A stretch of DNA of 64,000 bases from Neoaquamicrobium sediminum (GTDB lineage: Bacteria; Pseudomonadota; Alphaproteobacteria; Rhizobiales; Rhizobiaceae): NCBI RefSeq assembly GCF_013240295.1, contig NZ_JABETK010000002.1:1984001-2048000 (forward strand). The letters are read 5' to 3'. The position numbers and the translations under genes were made by a program. The notes beneath the pieces are model-generated. The model made no database searches. It was not told the origin of the DNA and worked only from the letters and a program-made list of their open reading frames with translations. Positions 24,352 to 34,139 of the stretch are shown here, piece after piece; positions within the stretch are counted from its first letter, which is position 1; every line of letters starts with the position of its first letter.

Positions 24352-25440
24352 ATGAGGAAGCTTCTGAATTCCGCAGTCAGCCGTCGTGCCGTTCTTGGCG
24401 CCGGTTTGGCAACCGCCGGCGTGCTGGCAATGCCGTCGATCCTGCGCGCACAGGATCGCTCGATCAAGGTCGGCGTCTACGGCGGCTATTTCAAGGATTC
24501 GTTCGACAAGCACGTGTTCCCCGCCTTCACCGAGGCAACCGGCATCGCCGTCGAATCCGTCGCTGAACCCACCGGCGAGGCGTGGCTGGTGCAGCTCGAG
24601 CAGGCCGCCCGCGCCGGGCAGGCCCCGGCCGACCTTTCCATGATGTCCCAGGTGGCAATGCTTAAAGGCCAGTCGACCGAACTCTGGACGCCGATCGATA
24701 CCTCCAAGCTCGAAAATGCCGACAACCTGCTCGATCAGTTCGTCAACAAATATCCGGATGGCCGTGTCGCCGGCATTGGCGCGGTGGCCTGGTACATCAC
24801 GCTGGTCACGAATACCGACGCCTATCCCGAGGCCCCGGAAAGCTGGGCGGCACTCTGGGACCCGGCCAACGCCGACAAGCTCGGACTTCTGGCACTGGTC
24901 TCCAACTCCTTCCTGCTGGAGGTGACGGCCAAGACGCACATGGGCGGCACCAACGCGCTCGACACCGAGGAAGGCCAGATCGCGGCCTTCGAGAAGCTTG
25001 CGGAAGTGAAGCCCAACGTGCGGCTCTGGTATCGCGACGAGGCGCAGTTCGAGCAGGCGCTGAAGTCGGGCGAAATCCCTATGGGCCAGTATTATCACGA
25101 CGTGACGGGCCTCGCCGCGGCCGATGGCAATCCGGTTCGCTCCACCTTCCCGAAGGAAGGCGGCATCCTCGATTCCGGCTGCTGGGCGCTCTCCCGTGCC
25201 TCGGAGAAGGGCGAGGAAGCGCATGTCTTCATCGACTATATGAGCCAGCCGGATATCCAGGCCCTCATGTCGCGCAAGGTCGGCACCGCACCCACTGTCG
25301 CGCGCGACCTCCTCGACCTGAGCGACGAGGAGTTCGCCGCCGTCTCGTCCGACATCGACCCGATTATCCCCCGCTATGACCTTTACACGTCGAAGTCTGA
25401 CTGGCTGAACCAGAAGTGGACCGAGATGATCGCTGGCTAG
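24352..25440 (+). CDS. Polyamine-type ABC transporter substrate-binding protein
   Basis: This is a periplasmic binding protein of 362 residues. The N-terminus MRKLLNSAVSRRAVLGAGLATAGVLAMPS has a twin-arginine-like leader with cleavage after ILRAQ. The body has the PotD/PotF fold, with VGVYGGYFKDSFDKHVFPAFTEATGIAVE and AVAWYITLVTNTDAYPE segments. A strong GAGGAG ribosome-binding site precedes the ATG. It follows the agmatinase gene by 76 bases and leads a complete importer operon. The ligand is probably a polyamine or guanidino compound, by context. Confidence 0.9.
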   Translation: MRKLLNSAVSRRAVLGAGLATAGVLAMPSILRAQDRSIKVGVYGGYFKDSFDKHVFPAFTEATGIAVESVAEPTGEAWLVQLEQAARAGQAPADLSMMSQVAMLKGQSTELWTPIDTSKLENADNLLDQFVNKYPDGRVAGIGAVAWYITLVTNTDAYPEAPESWAALWDPANADKLGLLALVSNSFLLEVTAKTHMGGTNALDTEEGQIAAFEKLAEVKPNVRLWYRDEAQFEQALKSGEIPMGQYYHDVTGLAAADGNPVRSTFPKEGGILDSGCWALSRASEKGEEAHVFIDYMSQPDIQALMSRKVGTAPTVARDLLDLSDEEFAAVSSDIDPIIPRYDLYTSKSDWLNQKWTEMIAG

Positions 25441-25538
25441 GCTCCTACGACACAGGTTAAGCTCCTCGCGCCATGGCGCGAGGAGACTCCGCCGGTATAA
25501 GCACTCCGCAATTCGGCGGACCACAAGCAGGAAATCCC

Positions 25539-26564
25539 ATGTCCGGTCTCGCGCTGCAGGGCGTCTCGAAGCGTTTCGGTGATTTCACAGCCGTCGACAA
25601 CGTGTCGCTGTCGATACCGCATGGCACCTTCGTGTGCATGCTGGGGCCATCGGGCTGCGGCAAGACTACCCTGCTGCGCATGGTTGCCGGGCTGGAGGAG
25701 CCGTCGGCCGGCACGATCCTGCTCGACGGCACCGACATCACGCCGATCCCGACCCACAAGCGCGATTTCGGCATGGTGTTCCAGTCGCTGGCGCTGTTTC
25801 CGCATCTGAACGTCGGCGACAACATCGCTTACCCACTGCGCATACGCGGCGTTGGCAAGGCCGAGCAAAAACAGCGTGTCGCGGAACTCCTCGACATGAT
25901 TTCGCTGCAGGGCTACGCGGAACGGCCCGTTGCAAAGCTCTCCGGCGGACAGCGCCAGCGGGTGGCGATCGCCCGCGCACTCGCGCTGTCGCCGAAACTC
26001 TTCCTTCTCGACGAGCCGCTTTCCGCACTGGATGCCAAGCTGCGCGAGGCCATGCAGGTGGAACTGCGCCAGCTTCAGCAGAAGCTTGGCATCACCACCA
26101 TCGTCGTCACCCACGACCAGCGCGAGGCGATGACGATGGCCGACCTTGTCGTCGTCATGGGTGAAGGCAGCATCAGGCAGGCTGCACCGCCCGTCGAAAT
26201 ATACCGGAAACCGGCCGACGCCTTCGTCGCCGACTTCATCGGCTCGACCAACCTGCTGACCGTCGGTGCCGACGGCACACTGCTCGGCCGCGCCATGCCC
26301 AGCCTTGCGATGGCGACGCGGTCGGCAGGTGGCAAGCTTTCCATCAGACCTGAGGACGTCCAGCTCCTCGCACCCGGCAGCGGCATGTTCGCCGGCACGG
26401 TCAGCTTCGTGCGCGACCTCGGCGGTACGATCGAAACCTTCGTCGATGTCGGCGGCACGACCGTAATGGCCATCACAACGCCCCGCGAGCGCACGCCTTT
26501 CAAGGCCGGCGACCCGGTCGACGTGACGCTACCCCTCGAAAGCTGCGTGGTGCTGAAAGGATGA
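25539..26564 (+). CDS. Polyamine-type ABC transporter ATP-binding protein
   Basis: This is the cytoplasmic ATPase of the importer, 341 residues. It has the Walker A motif GPSGCGKTT, Q-loop VFQSLALFPHLNV, signature LSGGQRQRVAIARALA, Walker B LFLLDEPLSALD, H-loop VVTHDQ and a C-terminal TOBE domain from about 255, as in PotA-type proteins. ATG 25539 has a nearby AGGAAAT ribosome-binding site. The gene lies between the binding-protein and permease genes. Confidence 0.93.
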   Translation: MSGLALQGVSKRFGDFTAVDNVSLSIPHGTFVCMLGPSGCGKTTLLRMVAGLEEPSAGTILLDGTDITPIPTHKRDFGMVFQSLALFPHLNVGDNIAYPLRIRGVGKAEQKQRVAELLDMISLQGYAERPVAKLSGGQRQRVAIARALALSPKLFLLDEPLSALDAKLREAMQVELRQLQQKLGITTIVVTHDQREAMTMADLVVVMGEGSIRQAAPPVEIYRKPADAFVADFIGSTNLLTVGADGTLLGRAMPSLAMATRSAGGKLSIRPEDVQLLAPGSGMFAGTVSFVRDLGGTIETFVDVGGTTVMAITTPRERTPFKAGDPVDVTLPLESCVVLKG

Positions 26565-26637
26565 GCCCTGCTTTTGCCACGAGCTTGAACTGCGACAACG
26601 CACGGCAAAACCTTCGCCGACCACAGGACGGCCGACA

Positions 26638-27495
26638 ATGAGACGCGAGCCGCCGCGTACAGCCGCCGACTACGCGCCGATTGCGTTTCCAGCGCTGATG
26701 CTTGTCATCTTCTTCGTCGTACCGTTTTCGACGATGATCGCTGTATCGTTCTTTCAGCGCGACCCGGCGGGCTTCTATTCGCCGGCCTTCACATTCGCCA
26801 ACTACGAGCGTTTTCTGTCCGCCTTCTTCGGCGGCGTGCTCGGCTTTTCGATCATGCTGGCGGTGATGGTGGCCATCGTCTGCGTGCTCGTCGCCTTCCC
26901 GTTTACCTGGCTGCTGACGCAGGCCTCGCGGCGCGTTCAGATCGTATGGCTGGTCGCAATCCTCTCGGTCCTGTCGCTGTCGGAAGTCATCATCGGCTTC
27001 GCATGGTCGACGCTTTTCTCGCGTACGGCCGGCATCACCAACCTGCTCGTTATGGCGGGGCTGATGGCCGAGCCGCAGGCGCTGATGCCGGGTTTCGGGG
27101 CGGTACTGACGGCAATGGTCTATCAGGCCCTGCCCTACACTGTGCTAGTGCTCTATCCCGCCATCGTGCGGCTCGATCCAACCCTGCTCGAAGCCGCGCG
27201 CACGCTTGGGGCCTCGCCGATGCGCGCCTTCCTCAACGTGGTGGTCCCGGCACTGCGCAACACCATCATGGCCACGCTCATCATGGTGTTCGTCTTCGCG
27301 CTCGGCTCATATCTGTTGCCGCAGATACTCGGACGGCCCCAGCACTGGACGCTGTCGGTGCTCATCACCGATCAGGCGATCTACCAGTCCAACATGCCGT
27401 TTGCCGCCGCCATGGCGGTGTTCCTCGTGCTGATGTCGCTGGCGCTCGTCGGCCTGACGCTGATGGTCGGCTCGCAGCGGGAGCAACGGACATGA
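26638..27495 (+). CDS. ABC transporter permease (PotB-like)
   Basis: This is an inner-membrane permease of 285 residues with six predicted membrane helices and the binding-protein-dependent permease signature EAARTLGASPMRAFLNVVVPALRNTI near residue 187, which contacts the ATPase. It overlaps the second permease start by four bases (ATGA). It corresponds to PotB of spermidine/putrescine importers. Confidence 0.9.
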   Translation: MRREPPRTAADYAPIAFPALMLVIFFVVPFSTMIAVSFFQRDPAGFYSPAFTFANYERFLSAFFGGVLGFSIMLAVMVAIVCVLVAFPFTWLLTQASRRVQIVWLVAILSVLSLSEVIIGFAWSTLFSRTAGITNLLVMAGLMAEPQALMPGFGAVLTAMVYQALPYTVLVLYPAIVRLDPTLLEAARTLGASPMRAFLNVVVPALRNTIMATLIMVFVFALGSYLLPQILGRPQHWTLSVLITDQAIYQSNMPFAAAMAVFLVLMSLALVGLTLMVGSQREQRT

Positions 27496-28294
27496 GTGCC
27501 GCAACGCTGCGCCGCATCGTTTTCCTGCTGGTGGCCCTGTTTCTTGCCGGCCCGCTCATCGTCGTGGCAGGCGTTTCCGTGAACGAGAAGCAAAGCCTCA
27601 TCTTCCCCCGGAAGGCTTTTCCCTCGCATGGTACGGGCAGATCTTCAGCGATCCCGGCTGGCGGTCCGCACTGGTGAATTCCCTTACGCTGGCGGCCGCA
27701 TCGGCGGCACTCGCCGTCATTATCGCGATGCCGCTCGCCTGGTTCCTGTGGCGGCGGATCGCGCCGTGGGCGCGCATCTTCCAGCTTCTGGGCGTGGCGC
27801 CCTTCATCCTGCCACCGGTGATTACCGCCTTGGGCTTCCTGACCTTCTGGGCAACGGTCGGCGCCTATGGCCAGCCATGGACGGCGGCGATCAGCCACGC
27901 GATCTTCTTCGTCACCCTGCCGCTTGTGACGCTGTCGCTGGGCTTCAGCTCCATCGACCGCAGCCTTGTCGAGGCAGCCTCGACGATGGGGGCGGACGAC
28001 AGGACAGTGCTGCGCACGGTGGTGCTGCCGCTGATCCTGCCCTACGTGATTTCCGGCTATGCGTTCGCCTTCGTGCTGTCGCTCAACGAATACATCGTTG
28101 CCTACATGACCGTGGGCTTCACCATGGAAACGCTGCCGATCAAAATCTTCAACGCGCTGCGCTACGGCTACACGCCAACCATGGCCGCGGTCTCGATCTT
28201 CTTCGTCGCCGTTGCAGCGATCGTTTTTGGCCTGATTGCGCGTTTCGGCGATCTGCCGCGATTGCTGGGCGCCTTGTCGGGGGATCGAGAGTGA
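27492..28294 (+). CDS. ABC transporter permease (PotC-like, one frameshift)
   Basis: This is the second permease of the importer, about 267 residues after repair. It starts MSAATLRRIVFLLVALFLAGPLIVVAGVSVNEKQSLIFP. The frame breaks in a five-C run at 27605-27609. Adding one C gives PEGFSLAWYGQIFSDPGWRSALVNSLTLAA, matching PotC-type permeases, and the rest continues with the EAA loop VEAASTMGADDRTVLRTVVLPLI. The stop overlaps the amidase GTG start. The break is almost certainly a homopolymer error. Confidence 0.88.
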
Positions 28295-29070
28295 AGATCG
28301 CCGTGCTCCAGATGCAGGCGCACCCCGGCGACGCCGCCGCCAACATAAAGCGCATCGGTCGCGCGGCGCGAGAGGCGGCGACGAGAGGAGCCGACCTCCT
28401 GATCACGCCCGAGCTCGCGATCACCGGCTATGGCGCCGGCGAAGCGATCCGCGCCCTGGCAGAGCCGGCAGACGGCCCTGCGCTCTCGCACCTCGCGGAG
28501 ATCTCGGCCGAGACGGGAGTCGCGATCGTCGCGGGATTTGCCGAGGCCGATAAAGGCGCGGTCTGGAACAGCGCCGCCTTCATCCGCGGTTCTGAGCCTC
28601 CCGTCGTCTATCGCAAGTCCCATCTCTACGCGGACTACGAGCGCAACCTGTTCAGACCCGGGACACCTTCTGCCGTAACGATACAGCATGCCGGGCAGAA
28701 GCTGGGCCTGCTGATCTGCTACGATGTCGAGTTCCCGGAGAACGTGCGACGGCTGGCGCAGGTAGGCTGCACGCTGATAGCCGTGCCTACGGCGCTGCCG
28801 CAAAGCGACCATGCCGCTTTCATTGCCAGAAGCATGATTCCGGTCCGCGCATTCGAGAACCAGGTGTTCGTCGCCTATGCAAACCATTGCGGCGCAGACG
28901 AGCGTTTCGCCTATGCAGGGCTGTCGACGGTTGCCGCACCGGACGGCAAGGTGCTCACCGGCGCGGAAAATGTCGGCGAGGCACTTCTGATTACAGACAT
29001 TCTGCCGAGCGCCTACACCACGTCTGCCGAGGATAACACCTACCTGCGCGATCTGCGCTCGGTGGAGTGA
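28291..29070 (+). CDS. Nitrilase-superfamily amidase
   Basis: This is a carbon-nitrogen hydrolase of 259 residues. The catalytic triad is visible as E41 (TPELAITGYG), K109 (YRKSHLY) and C143 (LICYDVEFPE). The GTG start overlaps the permease stop (GTGA), so it is translationally tied to the importer. Members of this superfamily next to polyamine or agmatine genes act as N-carbamoylputrescine amidase or on related amides. Here the partner ureohydrolase makes urea directly, so an omega-amide or an acyl-guanidine product is also possible. The exact substrate is not determinable. Confidence 0.88.
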   Translation: MKIAVLQMQAHPGDAAANIKRIGRAAREAATRGADLLITPELAITGYGAGEAIRALAEPADGPALSHLAEISAETGVAIVAGFAEADKGAVWNSAAFIRGSEPPVVYRKSHLYADYERNLFRPGTPSAVTIQHAGQKLGLLICYDVEFPENVRRLAQVGCTLIAVPTALPQSDHAAFIARSMIPVRAFENQVFVAYANHCGADERFAYAGLSTVAAPDGKVLTGAENVGEALLITDILPSAYTTSAEDNTYLRDLRSVE

Positions 29071-29073
29071 GAT

Positions 29074-30259
29074 CTATAGCTTCGTCCAGGCGCCGTTCTT
29101 CTTCGAGGATTTGACGCAGGCTTCCACGAAGGCCACGCCCTCGACGCCGTCCTCGACCGTCGGGAAGACAACGTCCTTCGGCATCTTGTCGCCCTTGCGC
29201 CGCATCGCGCGGATGGCGCGCGCAGCCTCCGCATAGATATTGGCGAAGCCTTCGAGATACCCTTCGGGATGCCCCGCCGGAATGCGGCTGACGCGAGCAG
29301 CGGAGGGCCCTGCCCCTGCCCCGCCCCGCGTGATCAAGCGCTTCTCCTCACCGAACGGCGTGTACCATAGTTGGTTGGGATGCTCCTGTTCCCATTCGAG
29401 CCCGCCCTTCGTCCCGTAGACGCGGAGCTTCAGCCCGTTCTCGTTGCCGGGTGCCACCTGACTGGCCCAAAGCATGCCCTTGGCAGCCGGCGCATTGCCG
29501 TTCGCCTTGAAGCGCAGCAGGATATGCGCGTTGTCGTCGAGCAGCCGACCGGGCACGAAAGCGTCGAGGTCGGCAGCAAGGCTGTCGAGTTCCAGGCCGG
29601 TGACGAAGCGTGCCAAATTATACGCGTGCGTGCCGATGTCCCCGTTGCACCGCCGGCACCGGACTGTTTCGGGTCGGTGCGCCAGACGGCCTGCTTGGAG
29701 CCGCTAGCCTCGACAGCCTCGGTCAGCCAGTCTTGCGGATACTCGGCATGGACCACGCGCAGGTCGCCCAGCATGCCCTTGGCGACCATCTCGCGCGCCT
29801 GCCGCACCATCGGGTAGCCGGTATAGTTGTGCGTCAGCACGAAAAGCCGCTCGCTCTTGGCGCGGCGGCAGCAAGCTTCTTCGCATCGGCAAGGTTCGAG
29901 GTTAGCGGCTTGTCGCAAATGACATGAATACCCGCATCAAGAAATGCCTTGGCCGCCGGGTAGTGGACGTGGTTCGGCGTCACGATCGCGACGGCCTCGA
30001 TGCCGTCGGCTCGCGCCGCCTCTGCCTTGGCCATCTCGGCAAACGAGGCGTAGCAGCGTTCCGCATCGAGACCGAGCTCGCGCCCGGAAGCAATAGCCCG
30101 TTCCGGATCGGACGACAGCGCACCGGCCACCAGTTGAAACTCTCCATCCAGTCTTGCCGCGATGCGGTGCACACCGCCGATGAACGCGCCCTGCCCGCCA
30201 CCGACCATGCCATAACGGATCGGTCCGGCGTCGGTTCTGCTGATCTCTGCTTTGGCCAA
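29074..30259 (-). CDS. Gfo/Idh/MocA-family oxidoreductase (two frameshifts)
   Basis: This is an NAD(P)-dependent sugar or polyol dehydrogenase-like enzyme. The N-terminal Rossmann motif is YGMVGGGQGAFIGGVHR. VTPNHVHYPAAKAFLDAGIHVICDKPLT gives the catalytic-region Lys. GDIGTHAYNLARFVTG gives the conserved His. The frame breaks twice, near 29862 and near 29650. Each is cured by one added base, giving about 395 continuous residues of ordinary family sequence. It converges on the amidase gene with only three bases between stops. The spacer upstream (30260-30418) carries its promoter and that of the EPS transferase. Substrate unknown. Confidence 0.86.
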
Positions 30260-30371
30260 ATCGACCTCCCTCTCTTCGCCGGCGACTGAACCTCAACTTT
30301 TAAACCGATTCAAGTGCCCCTTTCTCGATGATCGCAGCCCACGCCTGGCGGCTCAACCCTGAGTGGCCCGC

Positions 30372-30414
30372 CTTTTGCAACACCTGCCGCAGGTAACAGC
30401 AGATTTGGCAAAAG
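30372..30414. promoter_or_regulatory. Dyads upstream of the EPS sugar transferase
   Basis: The spacer between the Gfo/Idh and EPS genes has two nested dyads. CTTTTGC at 30372-30378 is inverted as GCAAAAG at 30408-30414, and ACCTG/CAGGT lies at 30383-30395 around three bases. They end only a few bases before the first candidate start of the transferase and could form a leader hairpin or a regulator site. Confidence 0.4.
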
Positions 30415-30418
30415 AGCG

Positions 30419-31918
30419 TTGGGGGTCGGAATTGTGTCCCTAAAAGATACAGAAATTCTGGAAACGAGGTTCGCCCGAACCTTTGGCATGGGCGACAGAA
30501 TGCCAGCGGACCTGCGGACCAATGCGCAGGCCAGCCCGCACGTTAGCGGACAGATTTATGCAGTGATGGAACTGCTCGTCACGCTGCTGCTCGGCATGCT
30601 GATAGGGCACGTCTACGTTTACACGCATCTGGAACAGCACGATTTCCTCCAGACCTACATCTGGCCGTCGATCCTCATCGTCCTGACCTTCGGCTACCTC
30701 AACTATCGCTCGAAGCTCTACGATGTGCAGAAGCTCTCACGCTTCCTGACCTTCTCGAGCGCGGCGGTGGGTAACCTCGTTGGCGCATTCCTGATCGTCG
30801 CGTTGATTGGCCTCGCGATCGGAGCTGCCGATGAATTTTCGCGGCTTTGGTTCGGCGTGTGGTTGTGTTCGTCGGTCGTCGCCGTCTGGACGCTGCGCGC
30901 AGCCGCAGCGCGGGTCTTTTCGAGCCAGGCCGTGCAAGGCGCGATTTCCCGCCGTGCGGCGATCTTCGGCACGGACGCTCCACTACGGCGCGCGGTCGAG
31001 GCATTGGGAATGCCCGACAGCGGCGTGCGCATTGCCGGTATATTCGGCCCGACGCGCGACGGCGACCAGACTGGCGTTGTGACCGCACGGGATGGCGGCC
31101 TCGCGGAGCTGATCGATTTTGGCCAGCGTAACGACGTCGACACGGTCATCATCGCGCTTCCGCCGTCTCAGCGGCGGCATCTGGAGGATATGCTTTCGGA
31201 GCTGAGCGTTCTGCCGGCCGAGATCAAGCTCCTGCCCGATATCGAAACTCATATGGTTCCGTTCCGCGGCATCAGCTCGCTGGCGCAGGTGCAGTTCATC
31301 GACCTGCAGCAGAAGCCGATCTCCGGCTGGGGCCATATGATGAAGGCGGTCGAGGACTACGTACTCGCGTCCATAGCGACCGTGCTGCTCGCACCGTTTC
31401 TGCTGCTCGTCGCCGCCGCGGTTAAGCTCGACAGCCCCGGCCCCGTTTTCTTCAAGCAGAAGCGTCACGGTCTCAACAACCAGGTCATCACCGTCTTCAA
31501 GTTCCGTACCATGCACGTGCAGTCGGAGGGTCAAGGCTTCCGGCAGGCCACGCGTAACGACAATCGCGTCACGCGGGTCGGGCGGATCCTGCGCCGGCTG
31601 TCGATCGACGAACTGCCGCAACTCTTCAACGTGTTGCGCGGGGAGATGTCGATCGTCGGGCCCCGGCCCCACGCGGTCGAGCAGAACGCCGCCTATGCCG
31701 GGCTGCTGCCCATGTACAACAACCGCCACCGCGTGAAGCCAGGCATCACCGGGTGGGCGCAGGTCAACGACTTTCGTGGGCCGACCTTCACGGTCGAGGC
31801 CATGAACAAACGCCTGGAATACGACCTCTACTACATCGAGAACTGGTCGATCCTCTTCGACATTTCGATCATCGCCGCCACGCCCTTCATCGGGCTGGTC
31901 CACAAGAATGCCGTGTGA
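30419..31918 (+). CDS. Undecaprenyl-phosphate sugar phosphotransferase (WcaJ/ExoY type)
   Basis: This enzyme begins exopolysaccharide repeat-unit synthesis by moving a sugar-1-phosphate to undecaprenyl phosphate at the inner membrane. The roughly 499-residue protein has an N-terminal membrane domain (four to five helices, about 45-165), a cytoplasmic CoA-binding-like domain (about 185-280), and the C-terminal bacterial sugar transferase domain with DSPGPVFFKQKRHG, FKFRTM, RRLSIDELPQLFNVLRGEMSIVGPRP and PGITGWAQVND motifs. The start could be TTG 30419, GTG 30434 or ATG 30488. It leads an EPS block with the WecG-like and polymerase genes. Confidence 0.9.
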   Translation: MGVGIVSLKDTEILETRFARTFGMGDRMPADLRTNAQASPHVSGQIYAVMELLVTLLLGMLIGHVYVYTHLEQHDFLQTYIWPSILIVLTFGYLNYRSKLYDVQKLSRFLTFSSAAVGNLVGAFLIVALIGLAIGAADEFSRLWFGVWLCSSVVAVWTLRAAAARVFSSQAVQGAISRRAAIFGTDAPLRRAVEALGMPDSGVRIAGIFGPTRDGDQTGVVTARDGGLAELIDFGQRNDVDTVIIALPPSQRRHLEDMLSELSVLPAEIKLLPDIETHMVPFRGISSLAQVQFIDLQQKPISGWGHMMKAVEDYVLASIATVLLAPFLLLVAAAVKLDSPGPVFFKQKRHGLNNQVITVFKFRTMHVQSEGQGFRQATRNDNRVTRVGRILRRLSIDELPQLFNVLRGEMSIVGPRPHAVEQNAAYAGLLPMYNNRHRVKPGITGWAQVNDFRGPTFTVEAMNKRLEYDLYYIENWSILFDISIIAATPFIGLVHKNAV

Positions 31919-31929
31919 GGAAGATCACA

Positions 31930-32700
31930 ATGCGCAACCAGAAAATTCGTGACCTCGTGCCGGTCTGCAAGCTTGGCGGAATGGCAAACGCCCGCCTCAG
32001 CCTGCGCGAGACGGTACAACTCATGGACGACGCCATCGCGGGACGCTTGCCCGAATTGGAACAGCCGCTTTTCATGACCTCGTCGAATGGACAGGTCCTG
32101 TCCATGTATGCGCGCAGCAGCAAGATAAGGCGGCTGTTCGATCAGGCAGATGTCATCAGCGCCGACGGCCAGCCGATGGTGACGATCTCCCACCTGCTGA
32201 CCTCAAGCCGGTACCTGACCGCACCAGCACGACGGACCTGTTCGACGATGCGAGCCTGCTGCTGCCGGAAGGCACCTCTTACTACATGTTCGGCACCACG
32301 CCGGACGAGATCGAGCGCGCTGCCGCGACGGTCCGCCACCGCTTTCCGCGGATCAAGCTTGCCGGCTACTCCCACGGCTACCTCGACGCGGCAGGCGAGG
32401 AAGCACTGTTCGAGGATCTCGACCGGTTACGGCCGGACATCCTGTGGATCGGTCTCGGTGTGCCGCGCGAGCAGGAGTTCGTGCTGCAACATCGACCGGC
32501 TGAAGAGCGTCAAGGTGGTCAAGACCTCTGGCGGCCTGTTCAACTTCCTGTCAGGCTCCCGCTCCCGCGCTCCTGTCTGGATGCAGAAGGCAGGCCTTGA
32601 ATGGCTCTACCGCACGGTGCTCGAGCCGCGCCGGCTGGCGATGCGCTACCTGATCACTAATCCCCACAGCCTCTATCTTCTGCTGACGCGAACCGGGTGA
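31930..32700 (+). CDS. WecG/TagA/CpsF-family glycosyltransferase (two frameshifts)
   Basis: This glycosyltransferase (family GT26) probably adds the second or a later sugar to the lipid-linked EPS unit. Motifs are FMTSSNGQVLSMYAR, ADGQPMV, FGTTPDEIERAAATVRHRFP, WIGLGVPREQEFV and APVWMQKAGLEWLYRTVLEP. A one-base loss near 32203 and a one-base gain near 32493 cancel each other, so the first and last segments share a frame while the middle 290 bases do not. The repaired protein is about 256 residues. It lies 11 bases after the sugar transferase gene. Confidence 0.86.
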   Translation: MRNQKIRDLVPVCKLGGMANARLSLRETVQLMDDAIAGRLPELEQPLFMTSSNGQVLSMYARSSKIRRLFDQADVISADGQPMVTISHLLTSSRYLTAPARRTCSTMRACCCRKAPLTTCSAPRRTRSSALPRRSATAFRGSSLPATPTATSTRQARKHCSRISTGYGRTSCGSVSVCRASRSSCCNIDRLKSVKVVKTSGGLFNFLSGSRSRAPVWMQKAGLEWLYRTVLEPRRLAMRYLITNPHSLYLLLTRTG

Positions 32701-32707
32701 CACCTCG

Positions 32708-34068
32708 ATGGCGGCGATAGGCGATACGAGAGGCAACGTCAGACGATCGGCCGGTCCGATCGTCACCGACGCATGGGCGCTGCAATGCTTCCTCATTGCC
32801 GCGACCATCGTCATGCTGCCGGTGAACTGGGCGCTGGGCACCGATCTGCCCTGGGTTTACCTCGTGGGCGTCGTCCTCGCCTTTGGAATGGTGCGTTTCG
32901 CACTCCCCGAGTGGCAGCTTCTGTCACTGGCGGCGGCGCTCGCCTTCTCGCTCTTTCTGGCAATGATGACTCATTTCCAGGGCGAGCGCGCCTTCGGTGC
33001 CGCCTACAACATATCCGTGCTGCTGCTGCTTCTGGTCTTCATCAATTTCGGCCGGCAGCTCGACCATGCCCCGCGCAACCACCGCGGCGTCTGGCCCAAG
33101 GACACGATCTACGGCGCAGCCCTTATCGCCTACATCTCCTATGTCGTCTTCATGGTGGTGACCATGGGCTATTCGGCGGTGTCCGGCCAAAGCCGAATCT
33201 ACTTCTATTCGCTTATTTTAGGTAACCTCGGCCAATTGCCGGGCATTCTCGGCACCTACGCGTTGAACATCGTCGTGGAGAGTGACTGGATCAACGGCGG
33301 GTCGTCTCCCGAAATCACGGTATGGGTGTCTACGCCACCGAAAGCGCGATCCAGGTCGTCATGCTGGGCGCAATGGGCGCCATCTACCTGATCCGCCGGC
33401 GCATGTTCATGTGGGCCATACTTCTGGAACTCTCGATCCTGCCGATGCTCCTGCCGTTCGGCAGCCGCACGACCAGTCTCGCCTATGTCGCTTCTCTCGC
33501 ATTCCTGGCTGTGGTCTGGCGGGGCGGCGTGATGCTCGGCGCAATTCTGCTCGGGCCGTTGGTCCTGGCGGTGGTCGCTCTGTTCGGCTCGGACCTGGTC
33601 GACCTGTTCCAGGCTTCGGCACAGTCGGTTGCCGAGTCCCGCGCGGGCTCCACCGCGACGCGGCTGGAGACCTATGCCCTCGCGATCCGGATGGTGCTGG
33701 ACCAGAACCTGATCTTCGGGCTGGGTATCAAGCCTGTCGACGTCTCGCTTGCGGAAATCCCGATCGGCTCGCATTCGAGCATGGTGTCGACCTTCACGCG
33801 CGGCGGACTGATAGGGCTCGGACTGTTCCTGGCCTTCTATCTGACAGTGGCCGTCCGCATGATCGTGGTGCAGGTGGCTGCCTTCACGCGCAGCGCGCGA
33901 CTGACTAACGAGTCGCGGCTCGAACTGGTTTTTCTCGCCCGCGCAATCTTCGTCATCCTGATCTGGTATCTGACGGAAGATCTCGATGTGCCGCTGTACC
34001 ATACGCTGCTATCAGGTCTTATCATCGGCATATTCTGGAACATGGGCGAGCGGCTGCGGCGCATTTGA
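32708..34068 (+). CDS. O-antigen/EPS polymerase-like membrane protein (Wzy type, one frameshift)
   Basis: This polytopic inner-membrane protein of about 453 residues has ten or more hydrophobic helices and a periplasmic loop near the middle. The loop reads VVSRNHGMGVYATESAIQ after repair, resembling the Wzy/O-antigen-ligase loop. Its place after two lipid-linked sugar transferases suggests that it polymerises the EPS repeat unit. The frame breaks near 33300 in a G-rich stretch; one added base rejoins the halves. A ligase-like role is possible, because Wzy and WaaL are hard to tell apart by eye. Confidence 0.75.
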
Positions 34069-34087
34069 CGGGTGCTCCCAATGCAAA

Positions 34088-34113
34088 ACGGGCTGCCCTC
34101 GCGGACAGCCCGT
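34088..34113 (-). terminator. Terminator between polymerase and flagellin 1 genes
   Basis: ACGGGCTG and its inverse CAGCCCGT flank a 10-base loop. Read on the - strand it is followed by TTTTGC, fitting an intrinsic terminator for the first flagellin gene. Because the two genes converge, it may stop transcription from both sides. Confidence 0.7.
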
Positions 34114-34139
34114 CAGATGCTCGCCCCTGTAATGCCGCG

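Noticed and set aside
27628..28290. In-frame N-terminal extension of the amidase
   Set aside because: It overlaps the second permease in a different frame. GTG 28291 gives the standard nitrilase-family N-terminus.
31930..34068. Glycosyltransferase and polymerase genes as pseudogenes
   Set aside because: Single-base breaks rejoin to full-length family proteins, and the same kind of break occurs across the whole window, pointing to sequence error.
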